From positions 445,324-509,323 of the forward strand of contig NZ_RBXJ01000003.1 in NCBI RefSeq assembly GCF_003635115.1: a DNA stretch of 64,000 nucleotides, written 5' to 3'. Position 1 is the first letter of the stretch. Each line of letters opens with the position of its first letter. A program made the position numbers and the translations under genes. Positions 15,351-24,031 of this stretch are shown here, piece by piece. The notes under the pieces were generated by a model. That model was not told where the DNA came from. It did not search any database and worked only from the letters and a program-made list of their open reading frames with translations. The DNA is from Microbacterium sp. AG1240. GTDB taxonomy: Bacteria; Actinomycetota; Actinomycetes; Actinomycetales; Microbacteriaceae.

Positions 15351-16313
15351 GTGGCGCGACTCCTGCGGGTGCGCCCGTACGAGGATCCCGGGTTCCGCCG
15401 GGTGAGGTCGGGCGGCGGATTCCGCTACGTCGATCACGCCGGCGGCGCCGTCGCGGCGCACGACGCCGATCGTGCGCGCACACTGGTGATCCCGCCGGCG
15501 TGGCGCGAAGTCTGGATCTCGCACGAGCCGCTCGCGCACATCCAGGCCGTCGGAACCGACGAGGCGGGTCGGCGCCAGTACCTCTACCACGCCGACTGGT
15601 CGAAGCGGCAGGACAAGGGCAAGTTCGCCCGTGCGCTCGCGCTCGCCGACACGCTGCCGCGCGCGCGAGGGCGCGTCACGCAGTCGCTGAGGCGCCCCGA
15701 GCTCGATCGGGAGCGCGTGCTGGCGGTGTCGTTCCGGCTCCTCGACCAGGTGGCGCCGCGCGTCGGCTCGGCGCGCTACTTCACCACCAACGGCAGCCGG
15801 GGCCTCACGACCCTGCAGCGCCGCGATGCCACCGTCGAGGGATCGCACGTCGAGCTGTCGTTCCCGGCCAAGAGCGGCAAGCGTGCCTACCTCGAGCTCG
15901 ACGACGACGATCTCGCCGCCGCCCTCGGCGAGCTGGCCGCCGGGCGGCCGCGTGCGCCCCTCCTGACCTACCGGAGGGGGCGACGCCGCGTGGCTCTGCG
16001 CCCCGGCGACGTGAACGCGTACGTGCGGGTGCTGACCGGGGGGTCGTTCTCGGCGAAGGACTTCCGCACGCTCCGCGGCACGGTGCTCGCCGCGGAGGCG
16101 CTGGCCCGCATCGGCACCGTCGATACGGCGAGCGAGCGCAAGCGGGCGGAGCTCCTCGCGATCCGTGCGACCGCCGAGGGGCTCGGGAACACCCCGGCCG
16201 TCGCGAAGAGCAGCTACATCGACCCTCGCGTCTTCGACCGCTACCGCAAGGGCACGCTGTTGAACCTCGAGGGCTCGCGCGACAACGCGATCCGCGCGCT
16301 CATCCTCGGTTGA
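15351..16313 (+). CDS. DNA topoisomerase IB (poxvirus/eukaryote type)
   Basis: This 320-residue enzyme relaxes supercoils through a 3'-phosphotyrosine intermediate. The N-terminal domain has the stretch VIPPAWREVWISHEPLAHIQAVGTDEAGR split into the family words IPPAWREVWI and QAVGTD..GRRQYLYH. The catalytic domain has the Arg/Lys pentad region (KDFRTLRGTVLAA) and the active-site tyrosine at Y289 in KSSYIDPRVFDRY. Size and order match bacterial topoisomerase IB. GTG 15351 is chosen because the conserved sequence begins immediately. It is an accessory topoisomerase beside the Rho-N-like protein gene. Confidence 0.92.
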   Translation: MARLLRVRPYEDPGFRRVRSGGGFRYVDHAGGAVAAHDADRARTLVIPPAWREVWISHEPLAHIQAVGTDEAGRRQYLYHADWSKRQDKGKFARALALADTLPRARGRVTQSLRRPELDRERVLAVSFRLLDQVAPRVGSARYFTTNGSRGLTTLQRRDATVEGSHVELSFPAKSGKRAYLELDDDDLAAALGELAAGRPRAPLLTYRRGRRRVALRPGDVNAYVRVLTGGSFSAKDFRTLRGTVLAAEALARIGTVDTASERKRAELLAIRATAEGLGNTPAVAKSSYIDPRVFDRYRKGTLLNLEGSRDNAIRALILG

Positions 16314-16392
16314 GCCTGGGTGCCCGAAGGGCCGGGCCGTGTTCTCGGCTGATCCCCCGGCCGGGTCCGACGCGCGCGTGGAATACTGAATC

Positions 16393-16410
16393 CGATACAT
16401 CTCTGTATCG
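16393..16410. promoter_or_regulatory. Inverted repeat upstream of the RND gene
   Basis: CGATACA-TCTC-TGTATCG has seven-base arms and a four-base centre. It lies 34 bases before the RND start and overlaps sequence that could serve as a -10 box. It looks like a dimeric repressor site (for example TetR type), but no such regulator gene is adjacent. Confidence 0.45.
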
Positions 16411-16443
16411 TCCCGAAGCACCCGCGATCCGCGAAGGACCCCC

Positions 16444-19400
16444 GTGTCGAATCTCGCCGTCCTCAGCCTCAAGAACCGGGCCCTCATCGCCCTGGTCACC
16501 ATCGTCGTCGCGGTGTTCGGAGGCCTGGCGCTGACGAGCCTGAAGCAGGAGCTCATCCCCTCGATCGAGCTGCCCGTCCTCTCGGTGGTGACGACCTATC
16601 CCGGCGCCTCGCCCGAGGTCGTCAGCAACGATGTGTCGACGCCCATCGAGACGGCCATCCAGGGGGTTCCGGGCCTCGAGTCCACGACCGCCACCAGCAC
16701 GACCAACGCCTCGATCGTGCAGGCGTCGTTCACGTACGGCACCGACCTCGCCACCGCCGAGCAGAAGATCACCCAGGCGATCAACCGCATCAAGGCGCAG
16801 CTGCCCACCGATGTCGAACCGAACGTCGTGTCGGTGAGCATCGACGACTTCCCGGTCATCCAGATCGCCGTCACCGGCTACGCCGACGCCGACACCGCCC
16901 AGGCGACGCTCCAGTCGACCATCGTGCCCGAGCTCCAGGACGTCGACGGGGTGAACGCCGCACAGGTCGTCGGCGGCGTCGGTCAGCGCATCACGATCAC
17001 CCCCGATCAGACCGCGCTCGCCGAACGCGGGTTCTCGCAGCAGGCCATCACCGACGCTCTCGATCAGAACGGCGTGCTCTTCCCCGGTGGCGAGATCACC
17101 GAGGGCGAGCAGACCCTGACGGTGCAGACCGGCGCGAAGATCACCTCGGTCGACGACATCTCCGCCCTCCCGCTCGTGCCCACCGACGCGGCGCAGGTCG
17201 CCGCCGGCACGACGACCGTCGCCGACGTCGCCACCGTCGAGCTGCAGGCCGACCCGGTGACCTCCATCTCCCGCGTCGACGGTGAGCCGGCTCTGACGAT
17301 CGCGGTGACGAAACTCCCCTCGGCGAACACGGTCGACGTCTCCCGCGGCGTGCTGGCCGCCCTCCCCGGGCTCGAGTCGTCGTTCGAGGGCGCCACCTTC
17401 ACGGTCGTCTTCGACCAGGCTCCGTTCATCGAGCAGTCGATCGAGTCGCTCGCCCTCGAGGGGCTGCTGGGGCTCGTGTTCGCCGTGCTGGTCATCCTGG
17501 TGTTCCTGCTGTCGGTGCGCTCGACCCTCGTCACGGCGATCTCGATCCCGACGAGCGTGCTCATCACCTTCATCGGCATCCAGGCCTTCGGCTACTCCCT
17601 CAACATCCTCACGCTGGGTGCGCTCACCATCGCCATCGGACGCGTGGTCGACGACTCCATCGTCGTGATCGAGAACATCAAACGGCACTATGTGCGGGGC
17701 GCCGACAAGACCCAGGCCATCCTCCTGGGCGTGCGCGAGGTCGCCGGTGCGATCACCGCGTCGACGCTCACGACCGTCGCCGTCTTCCTCCCGATCGCCT
17801 TCGTCGGCGACCTCACGGGCGAGCTGTTCCGACCGTTCGCCCTCACCGTCTCCATCGCGATGGCCGCCTCGCTCTTCGTGGCGCTGACGATCGTGCCGGT
17901 GCTGGCCTACTGGTTCCTCCGGCCCGGCAAACCGGTGACCGATGCCGACGGCCGCGCGATCGATCCCGAAGACCCCGCCGCGCCGCCCAGCGGGCTGCAG
18001 AAGCGCTACCTCCCGGTGCTGCGCTGGACGCTCGCACACAAGGCGGTCACGCTCGTCCTCGCCGCGGTCGTGCTGGTCGGCACCGGATTCCTCGCTCCGC
18101 TGATGAAGATCAACTTCCTCGGCGACTCGGGTCAGAACACCCTCACGATCACGCAGGAGGTCGCCCCGGCGGCGAGCCTCGAGACCGAGGACGCGGCCGC
18201 GCAGCGCGTGGAGTCGGCCCTGGAGGGCGTCGCCGGCATCCGCACCGTGCAGGTCTCGATCGGCTCGACGGGGTCGGCTCTGCGCGATGCGTTCAGCGGC
18301 GGCGGAGCGGGCATCACCTACTCGGTGACGACCGACACCGACGCCGACCAGGAGGCCGTGCGCCGCGACGTGCAGAACGCGATCGCCGATCTCGACGACG
18401 TCGGCACCGTCTCGGTCGCCGCATCCGGTGGCGGGTTCGGCTCCAGCGACATCGAGATCGACGTGACCGCGCCCGACGGGTCGACGCTGCAGGAGGCCAC
18501 CGATGCCGTGGTGACCGCGCTCGACGCCCGCGAGGACATCGGGCAGGTCACGAGCAACCTGTCGGACTCGCTGCCCTACATCGCGGTGTCCGTGGATCGC
18601 GATGCCGCCGCGCAACGCGGGTTGTCGGAGGTCGCGGTGGGCGGCCTCGTCTCGAACACGATGCAGCCCCGCTCGGCGGGCACGGTCGAGATCGACGAGA
18701 CCTCGTTGACGGTCTACATCGCGGCGGCCCAGAGGCCCCTCACCATCGACGAGCTGCGGGCCCTCAGCATCCCGACCGCGGCGGGCATCGTGCGACTCGA
18801 CGAGATCGCCACGGTCGCCGAGACCCAGGGGCCGACCTCGATCACCACGGTGCGCGGCCAGCAGACCGCCACTGTGACGGTCGCGCCGGACGGCGACGAC
18901 CTGACCGCGGCGTCCGCCGCCGTCAATGCCGCGCTCGCCGACGCGCAGCTGCCCTCGTCGGCCGATGCCGCGGTCGGGGGCGTCCTCACCCAGCAGCAGG
19001 AGGGCTTCGCCCAGCTCGGGCTCGCGATGCTCGCGGCGATCCTGATCGTCTACATCATCATGGTGGCGTCGTTCCGGTCGTTGCTGCAGCCGCTGCTGCT
19101 GCTCGTGTCGATCCCGTTCGCCGCCACCGGGGCGATCCTGCTCCAGATCGTCAGCGGGATCCCGCTGGGCATCGCCTCGCTCATCGGCGTGCTGATGCTC
19201 ATCGGCATCGTCGTGACGAACGCGATCGTGCTGATCGACCTGGTCAATCAGTACCGGCGGAAGGGTCTCGAGGTCGCCGACGCGATGATCGCGGGAGGCT
19301 CACGACGACTGCGCCCGATCCTGATGACGGCGCTCGCGACGATCTTCGCGCTCACCCCGATGGCTCTGGGCATCACGGGGCACGGCGGGTTCATCTCCCA

Positions 19401-19680
19401 ACCGCTCGCGATCGTCGTGATCGGCGGTCTGGTGTCGTCCACGGTCCTGACGCTCCTCGTGCTGCCGACGCTGTACGCCCTCGTGGAAGGGGCGCGTGAG
19501 CGGCGCGCAGCACGGCGGGGCGCACCGGCCGGGGCCGACGCGGAACGCGTGTCAGCGTCTGCGTCCGGTTCTGCGGGCGGCTCGTCGGCCGCAGCGCACG
19601 CCGGCGCGAGCGCACCGCACGGTGACGACGCGGCACCGCCGTCGCGGCGGGAGTACCGACGGGAGCACCCGGAGAACTGA
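16444..19680 (+). CDS. RND-superfamily multidrug exporter (AcrB/SwrC-like)
   Basis: This 1078-residue inner-membrane transporter uses the proton gradient to export compounds. It has the hydrophobic first helix (residues 10-35) followed by PGASPEVVSNDVSTPIE, a large porter domain, and two sets of membrane helices. The first set contains IAIGRVVDDSIVVIENI, where the two aspartates of helix 4 carry protons. The second set has LIGIVVTNAIVLIDLVN and the late RRLRPILMTALATI. The C-terminal 60 residues are low-complexity Ala/Ser/Gly plus a basic end. It has no adjacent membrane-fusion or outer-membrane partner, as expected for a Gram-positive SwrC-like pump. The GTG start is the first one with normal spacing. 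Confidence 0.92.
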   Translation: MSNLAVLSLKNRALIALVTIVVAVFGGLALTSLKQELIPSIELPVLSVVTTYPGASPEVVSNDVSTPIETAIQGVPGLESTTATSTTNASIVQASFTYGTDLATAEQKITQAINRIKAQLPTDVEPNVVSVSIDDFPVIQIAVTGYADADTAQATLQSTIVPELQDVDGVNAAQVVGGVGQRITITPDQTALAERGFSQQAITDALDQNGVLFPGGEITEGEQTLTVQTGAKITSVDDISALPLVPTDAAQVAAGTTTVADVATVELQADPVTSISRVDGEPALTIAVTKLPSANTVDVSRGVLAALPGLESSFEGATFTVVFDQAPFIEQSIESLALEGLLGLVFAVLVILVFLLSVRSTLVTAISIPTSVLITFIGIQAFGYSLNILTLGALTIAIGRVVDDSIVVIENIKRHYVRGADKTQAILLGVREVAGAITASTLTTVAVFLPIAFVGDLTGELFRPFALTVSIAMAASLFVALTIVPVLAYWFLRPGKPVTDADGRAIDPEDPAAPPSGLQKRYLPVLRWTLAHKAVTLVLAAVVLVGTGFLAPLMKINFLGDSGQNTLTITQEVAPAASLETEDAAAQRVESALEGVAGIRTVQVSIGSTGSALRDAFSGGGAGITYSVTTDTDADQEAVRRDVQNAIADLDDVGTVSVAASGGGFGSSDIEIDVTAPDGSTLQEATDAVVTALDAREDIGQVTSNLSDSLPYIAVSVDRDAAAQRGLSEVAVGGLVSNTMQPRSAGTVEIDETSLTVYIAAAQRPLTIDELRALSIPTAAGIVRLDEIATVAETQGPTSITTVRGQQTATVTVAPDGDDLTAASAAVNAALADAQLPSSADAAVGGVLTQQQEGFAQLGLAMLAAILIVYIIMVASFRSLLQPLLLLVSIPFAATGAILLQIVSGIPLGIASLIGVLMLIGIVVTNAIVLIDLVNQYRRKGLEVADAMIAGGSRRLRPILMTALATIFALTPMALGITGHGGFISQPLAIVVIGGLVSSTVLTLLVLPTLYALVEGARERRAARRGAPAGADAERVSASASGSAGGSSAAAHAGASAPHGDDAAPPSRREYRREHPEN

Positions 19681-20341
19681 CGGTCTGCACGCGGGCCGTG
19701 AGGCTCCGCGTGAAGATCCCCGACCAGGCGAACATCGCGCTGGTGGCGATCACCTCGAACAACGCCAGGTTGATCGTCTCGGTGACGAAGAGCGATGCGC
19801 CGACGAAGATCACCACGAAGACGATGCCGGTGGTCAACAGCAGGCGCTTGGGCATGCGGTGCAGGAAGATCGGCGAGGTCAGCAGCAGAGCGGCGAAGCC
19901 GAGCACCATGGAGCCGGCGACGTTGTCGTGCATGGTCTTGTTCACGTTGAGCGGGATGCATCCGACCAGCGAGAGGTTGACACCCACGATCGACAGGCAG
20001 ATCTGCGCCACGAGCGGCGCACCGCGGCGGACGTAGACACGGCGGATCCGCCGGAGGTCGCGCCCCACGCTGCGGGCGTACAGGGTGACGGCGATCCCGG
20101 CGATGATCAGCGTGCCGTTGAAGAAGCTCCCGGAGGTGTCGCGGTACGTGCCCAGCTCGCTGAAATGCAGCTGCCACCACAGCGGCTCGGTCGTCGTGAG
20201 GACCGACATCAGGATGCCGCCGACGAGGATCACGAGGGATGCTGCGCCGAAGTGCATCGTCGTCAGTCGTGACGCGGCGGCGCGGGCCGACGGCACGGAG
20301 AATCGGAGGGGCAGGGGTGCAGCGACGCTCGACGCGGGCAT
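19391..20341 (-). CDS. DUF998 membrane protein with antisense C-terminal extension
   Basis: The first 220 residues form a typical DUF998 protein with about six membrane helices (for example LTTMHFGAASLVILVGGILM and SVLTTTEPLWWQLHFSELGTY, quoted in part). DUF998 function is not established. Its recognisable part ends near base 19680, exactly where the opposite RND gene stops. The frame then runs about 97 further codons, rich in Arg, Pro and Ala, antisense to the RND 3' end, before its first stop at 19391. The tail is probably not a folded domain. ATG 20341 is chosen over upstream codons because the earlier residues are unlike the family. The Shine-Dalgarno is weak. Confidence 0.7.
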   Translation of the reverse strand: MPASSVAAPLPLRFSVPSARAAASRLTTMHFGAASLVILVGGILMSVLTTTEPLWWQLHFSELGTYRDTSGSFFNGTLIIAGIAVTLYARSVGRDLRRIRRVYVRRGAPLVAQICLSIVGVNLSLVGCIPLNVNKTMHDNVAGSMVLGFAALLLTSPIFLHRMPKRLLLTTGIVFVVIFVGASLFVTETINLALFEVIATSAMFAWSGIFTRSLTARVQTVSSPGAPVGTPAATAVPRRHRAVRSRRRALRPTSRPQNRTQTLTRVPRRPRPVRPAVLRAAHAPLPRGRTASAARGASGPWTTPDRRSRRSRAVGR

Positions 20342-20388
20342 TTTCCATCCAGGACTAACGGGGCGTCCTCCCCCCGCGGGACCCCCAG

Positions 20389-20403
20389 CCCCTACTACCC
20401 CTA
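20389..20403 (-). promoter_or_regulatory. Direct repeats of TAGGGG upstream of the DUF998 gene
   Basis: On the minus strand TAGGGG occurs twice with a nine-base period, 48 bases before the DUF998 start codon, followed by further G-runs. It may be a regulator site. The rest of the 226-base gap (20342-20567) shows no gene. Confidence 0.25.
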
Positions 20404-20567
20404 CGGAAAGCGAACGCCGGGTTCCATCCAGAATTCGCTCCCCAGCGCGACGGCAAGCCGTCGTGCACATGGTACCGCCCGGATGAGTCGGGCAGATGAC
20501 GGGGTGGACATCGAGTCCGTTATCGGGCAGGCACGTCGCCGATCACGACCCCGCGAGCGGTGGAGGG

Positions 20568-21473
20568 CTAGGCGGTGAGCTCGATGCCCCACTCGAGGGT
20601 CCATGCCTCGCCCGGTGCGAGACGGCGCAGGTCCGTGCCCGAGTTGAAGGCGTTCGCCGGGGCCGTCATCGGCTCGATGGCGACGGCAAGGGCTCGGTCG
20701 GGGTAGCGGTCGGTCGTGAACACCTGGGCCCACTCGAAGCCGCCCCCCTGCCACAGCGTCGACACCCGCCCGTCGGGTGCGGTGAGGGTGTGCCGGATGC
20801 GTCCGTCGGCGTCGCGTGCGAGCCCGCGGTAGGCGGTGTCGAGCGAGAGATCGCCGATGCGCCGCCCGTCGCGCAGATCGGTGTCGGCGTCGACGGGCTG
20901 CTCGCCGATCGGGATCTTCTGGTCGTCGAGGACGAGCCGGGTCGTGCCGCTGGAGCGGATGACGAGGTCGGCCGTGTCGACGCCGCCGATCTCCAGGAAC
21001 GGATGCGTTCCGAGCGCGACGGGCGCAGACCCCGTTCCCACGTTCGTCAGCTCGTGGGACACGTGCACGCCGGTTGCGGTGAGGGCGTAGGTCACGGTGG
21101 TCGCGAGGTGGAACGGATAACCGGTCTGGGGATAGACGTCGGCACGGAGCGTCACCCGATCGGTCGCGTCGGAACCGGCCGCGTAGGGCGCGAACCGCAG
21201 CAGGCCGTGGCTCGCATTGCTCAACGCCGGCTCGGTGATCGCGAGGCGTCGTTCCTCGCCGTCGTCGTGCCAGATCCCGTCGCGAATGCGGTTCGGCCAC
21301 GGCACGAGCACGATACCCGACGCCGACGGCGTCGGCAGCTCGTCGGCGTAGCGGGAGACGAGGTCGGTGCCTCCGACGGTGAGGGCGCGCAGGGATGCGC
21401 CGACCTGGGCGATCTCCGCGACGACGTCGGATCGGCGGAGGACGAGACGGCGTCCGGTCGGATCGGCGGTCAT
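20568..21473 (-). CDS. Aldose 1-epimerase family protein (GalM-like)
   Basis: This 301-residue protein has the galactose-mutarotase beta-sandwich. Candidate catalytic residues are visible: H89 in ASHGLLRF, H157 in LGTHPFLEIG and E267 in AIEPMTAPANAFN, in the spacing of GalM-like enzymes. Such enzymes interconvert sugar anomers; distant members act on sugar phosphates. The substrate-specific loops do not let me name the sugar. The gene stands alone, divergent from the DEAD-box helicase gene, with a 315-base gap between. Confidence 0.88.
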   Translation of the reverse strand: MTADPTGRRLVLRRSDVVAEIAQVGASLRALTVGGTDLVSRYADELPTPSASGIVLVPWPNRIRDGIWHDDGEERRLAITEPALSNASHGLLRFAPYAAGSDATDRVTLRADVYPQTGYPFHLATTVTYALTATGVHVSHELTNVGTGSAPVALGTHPFLEIGGVDTADLVIRSSGTTRLVLDDQKIPIGEQPVDADTDLRDGRRIGDLSLDTAYRGLARDADGRIRHTLTAPDGRVSTLWQGGGFEWAQVFTTDRYPDRALAVAIEPMTAPANAFNSGTDLRRLAPGEAWTLEWGIELTA

Positions 21474-21788
21474 GGGGTGCTCCTCGGCTCGGGCGGAGTG
21501 CGACGCATCCGCTCACCACAGCGTAGGAGGTGGCCGGCGCAGCCCGGGGGAGCCGCGTCGTCAGGACCGTCGGGCGCCTCACAGGCAGCTGGGGTAGCGT
21601 TGGCAGGTCGGCGGAGGACACCGCGCCACGGGCGCGGGCATCTCGTGTGAGTCCTCGGGGCCGATTCTCGGGGCCCGATCCGCGGCCCCGGACCATCTAC
21701 TGGAATGGCCCCCCGGCCGACGACCGCCCGGGTTTCCCGCTGCGCGCGGGCGCTGTTCTCGTGTGAGAACCGAGAAGGACACCCTCCC
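21474..21788 (+). other. Divergent intergenic region with structured helicase leader
   Basis: This 315-base gap has no supportable gene. A -10-like TAGCGT at 21594-21599 would give the helicase a leader of about 185 bases. Within it TCTCGTGTGAG occurs twice (near 21641 and 21757). The second copy is part of the hairpin GTTCTC-GTGT-GAGAAC at 21755-21770, just before the AGAAGGA ribosome site. The minus-strand side should carry the promoter of the epimerase gene, which I cannot pinpoint. Confidence 0.4.
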
Positions 21789-23936
21789 ATGCCCAAGAGC
21801 AAGAAGCCGGCCGGCGGCCGGCCCGCCAAGAACTTCGAACCGCGCTACGGCGACAAGCCCGCGTACCAGGACCGCAAGCGCCACGGCGACGGGGCCTCGG
21901 CCTCGAAGCCCGGCAGCAAGAGCCCGAGCCACCGCGGATACCGCGCGGCGGAGGCGACGGAGGTGGCCCCCAAGCGCCGCTGGACGGCGCAGGAGCGCGC
22001 CGGCCGCGACGAGTCGCGCGGCATCCGTACCCAGGCCGGCGGTGCGGGTCGTTCCGACGACCGCCCGCGTCGTTCGTTCGACGACCGCCCGGCCCGTTCC
22101 TACGACGATCGCCCGGCGCGGTCGTCGGGGCGCCCCGCCCGTTCGTTCGACGACCGCCCCGCCCGGTCGTTCGACCGCCCCGCCCGGTCGTCCGAGGGTC
22201 GCCCGGCTCGCTCGTTCGACGACCGTCCCCGTCGCGACGACCGCCCCGTGCACACCGACCGCGTCGACCGCTCGGAGCGCCGCACCACGGGCGACGCGCG
22301 TCCGTCCTACCGCGACGACCGTCCCCGCCGTTCGTTCGACGACCGTCCCGCGCGCTCGTCCGAGCGTCCGGCTCGGTCGTTCGGCGACCGCCCGGCGCGC
22401 GGTGATCGTCCGGCGCGGTCGTTCGACGACCGTCCCGCGCGCTCGTCCGATCGTCCGGCTCGGTCGTTCGATGACCGTCCCCGCCGCGACGACCGTCCGG
22501 CGCGGTCGTTCGACGAGCGTCCCGCGCGCTCGTCCGAGCGTCCGGCCCGGTCGTTCGATGACCGCCCCCGCCGGGATGCCCGTCCCGCGCGTTCGTTCGA
22601 CGACCGTCCCCGCCGCGACGACCGTCGCTCCGAGGGTCCGGGCCGCTCGGACTGGTCGTCGGCTCCGAAGCGCAGCGCGCAGCAGGAGCAGCACGTCGAC
22701 GTCGTGCACGAGCGGCTCCAGGCCGACGCCGTCGACGCGGCGAGCGTCACCGAACTGGGCTTCGCCGAGCTCGGCCTGGGCGAGAACATCGTGCGGGTGC
22801 TCGCCGATCTCGGCGCCTCGAGCCCCTTCCCGATCCAGGCCGCGACCGTGGCTCCGATCCTCCAGGGCCGCGACGTCCTGGCCCGCGGGCGCACCGGTTC
22901 GGGCAAGACGATCGCCTTCGGCGCCCCGCTCGTGGAGAGCGTGCTGCGTGCCGGCGCGGGAACGAAGCGGGCCTTCGCCCGTTCGCCTCGTGCGCTGATC
23001 CTCGCGCCGACCCGTGAGCTCGCGTTGCAGATCGACAGCACGGTGCAGCCGATCGCGCGCAGCGTCGGCCTCTTCACCACGCAGATCTACGGCGGTGTCC
23101 CCCAGGGGCGCCAGGTCGGTGCGCTCCGTAAGGGCGTCGACATCGTCATCGGCACCCCCGGGCGCATCGAAGACCTCGTCGAGCAGGGCAAGCTCGACCT
23201 CTCCGAGGTCAAGATCCTCGTTCTCGACGAGGCCGACCACATGTGCGAGCTCGGGTTCCTCGAGCCCGTGCAGCGGATTCTGCGACACACCGCGGCCGGC
23301 AGCCAGAAGCTGCTCTTCTCGGCCACCCTCGACCGCGAGGTCGCCGCGCTCGTCGACGAGTTCCTCGTCGAACCGGCCGTCTACGAGGTCGCCGGCGAAG
23401 ACCAGGAATCGGGCACGATCGAGCACCGCGTGCTCGTGATCGATCACCGCGACAAGGCCGAGATCCTCGTCTCGCTGGTCGACCGCGCCGGGAAGACGCT
23501 CGTCTTCGCCCGCACCCGCGCGTACGCCGAGATGCTCGCCGAGCAGTTCGACGACGCCGGGATCTCGGCCGTCGCGCTCCACGGCGATCTGAACCAGGCC
23601 AAGCGCACGAGAAACCTCGAGAAGATGACGTCGGGTCGCGTGGCGGTTCTCGTCGCGACCGACGTCGCGGCGCGCGGCATCCACGTCGACGACATCGACC
23701 TGGTCGTCCAGGCCGACGCACCCGACGAGTACAAGACCTATCTGCACCGCTCGGGCCGCACCGGTCGCGCGGGCCGGACGGGTCGGGTCGTGACGCTCAT
23801 CCCGCGTCAGCGCCGCCGCCGCATGGTCGAGATGCTCGAGCGCGCCGAGATCGACGCGCCGTTCGAAGACGCCCGCCCCGGCGACGACCTCCTCGAGGAG
23901 ATCGCCGGCCGCCAGATCGCGAACGTCACCGGCTGA
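21789..23936 (+). CDS. DEAD-box RNA helicase with long Arg/Asp/Ser repeat N-terminus
   Basis: This 715-residue ATP-dependent RNA helicase has a complete core at about residues 320-690. Motif I reads RTGSGKT, then PTRELALQ, GTPGRIEDL, motif II LDEADHMCELGF, SATLD, ARGIHVDDIDLVVQ and motif VI HRSGRTGRAGRTG. Unusually, the basic disordered extension is N-terminal: residues about 90-285 are a repeat of RPARSF, DDRP and RRDDRPARS units. This probably binds RNA or drives condensate formation, as RGG/RS tails do. ATG 21789 follows an AGAAGGA site. A long leader suggests cold or stress control. A second DEAD-box helicase with a C-terminal basic tail is at 54660. Confidence 0.92.
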   Translation: MPKSKKPAGGRPAKNFEPRYGDKPAYQDRKRHGDGASASKPGSKSPSHRGYRAAEATEVAPKRRWTAQERAGRDESRGIRTQAGGAGRSDDRPRRSFDDRPARSYDDRPARSSGRPARSFDDRPARSFDRPARSSEGRPARSFDDRPRRDDRPVHTDRVDRSERRTTGDARPSYRDDRPRRSFDDRPARSSERPARSFGDRPARGDRPARSFDDRPARSSDRPARSFDDRPRRDDRPARSFDERPARSSERPARSFDDRPRRDARPARSFDDRPRRDDRRSEGPGRSDWSSAPKRSAQQEQHVDVVHERLQADAVDAASVTELGFAELGLGENIVRVLADLGASSPFPIQAATVAPILQGRDVLARGRTGSGKTIAFGAPLVESVLRAGAGTKRAFARSPRALILAPTRELALQIDSTVQPIARSVGLFTTQIYGGVPQGRQVGALRKGVDIVIGTPGRIEDLVEQGKLDLSEVKILVLDEADHMCELGFLEPVQRILRHTAAGSQKLLFSATLDREVAALVDEFLVEPAVYEVAGEDQESGTIEHRVLVIDHRDKAEILVSLVDRAGKTLVFARTRAYAEMLAEQFDDAGISAVALHGDLNQAKRTRNLEKMTSGRVAVLVATDVAARGIHVDDIDLVVQADAPDEYKTYLHRSGRTGRAGRTGRVVTLIPRQRRRRMVEMLERAEIDAPFEDARPGDDLLEEIAGRQIANVTG
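22057..22640 (+). repeat. Coding tandem repeat in the helicase N-terminus
   Basis: Near-identical DNA units of about 45 and shorter bases (built on TTCGACGACCGTCCCGC and CGGCTCGGTCGTTCG) recur at least ten times and encode RPARSFDDRPARSS-like units. The reading frame is kept throughout, so this is a coding repeat and not a CRISPR array. Such repeats can change length between strains. Confidence 0.8.
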
Positions 23937-23945
23937 CCCCCTGCC

Positions 23946-24019
23946 CCGGTTCGGGGCGCGATCTTCGGGTTGGGGCGTGGAATTCTGCGCCCCGACCCGA
24001 TTTTTGCGCCCCGAACCGG
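23946..24019. terminator. Nested double palindrome between convergent genes
   Basis: Outer arms CCGGTTCGGGGCGC (23946-23959) and complement (24006-24019) enclose inner arms TCGGGTTGGGGCG (about 23965-23977) and CGCCCCGACCCGA (about 23989-24001), which match at 12 of 13. It lies between the helicase stop and the radical SAM stop, so it is placed as a bidirectional terminator. Inner and outer arms resemble each other, so alternative pairings are possible. Confidence 0.7.
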
Positions 24020-24031
24020 CCGGTGAGCGGC

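Noticed and set aside
22057..22640. Possible CRISPR-like repeat array
   Set aside because: Units vary in length, have no unique spacers, and keep one reading frame that encodes the helicase N-terminus.
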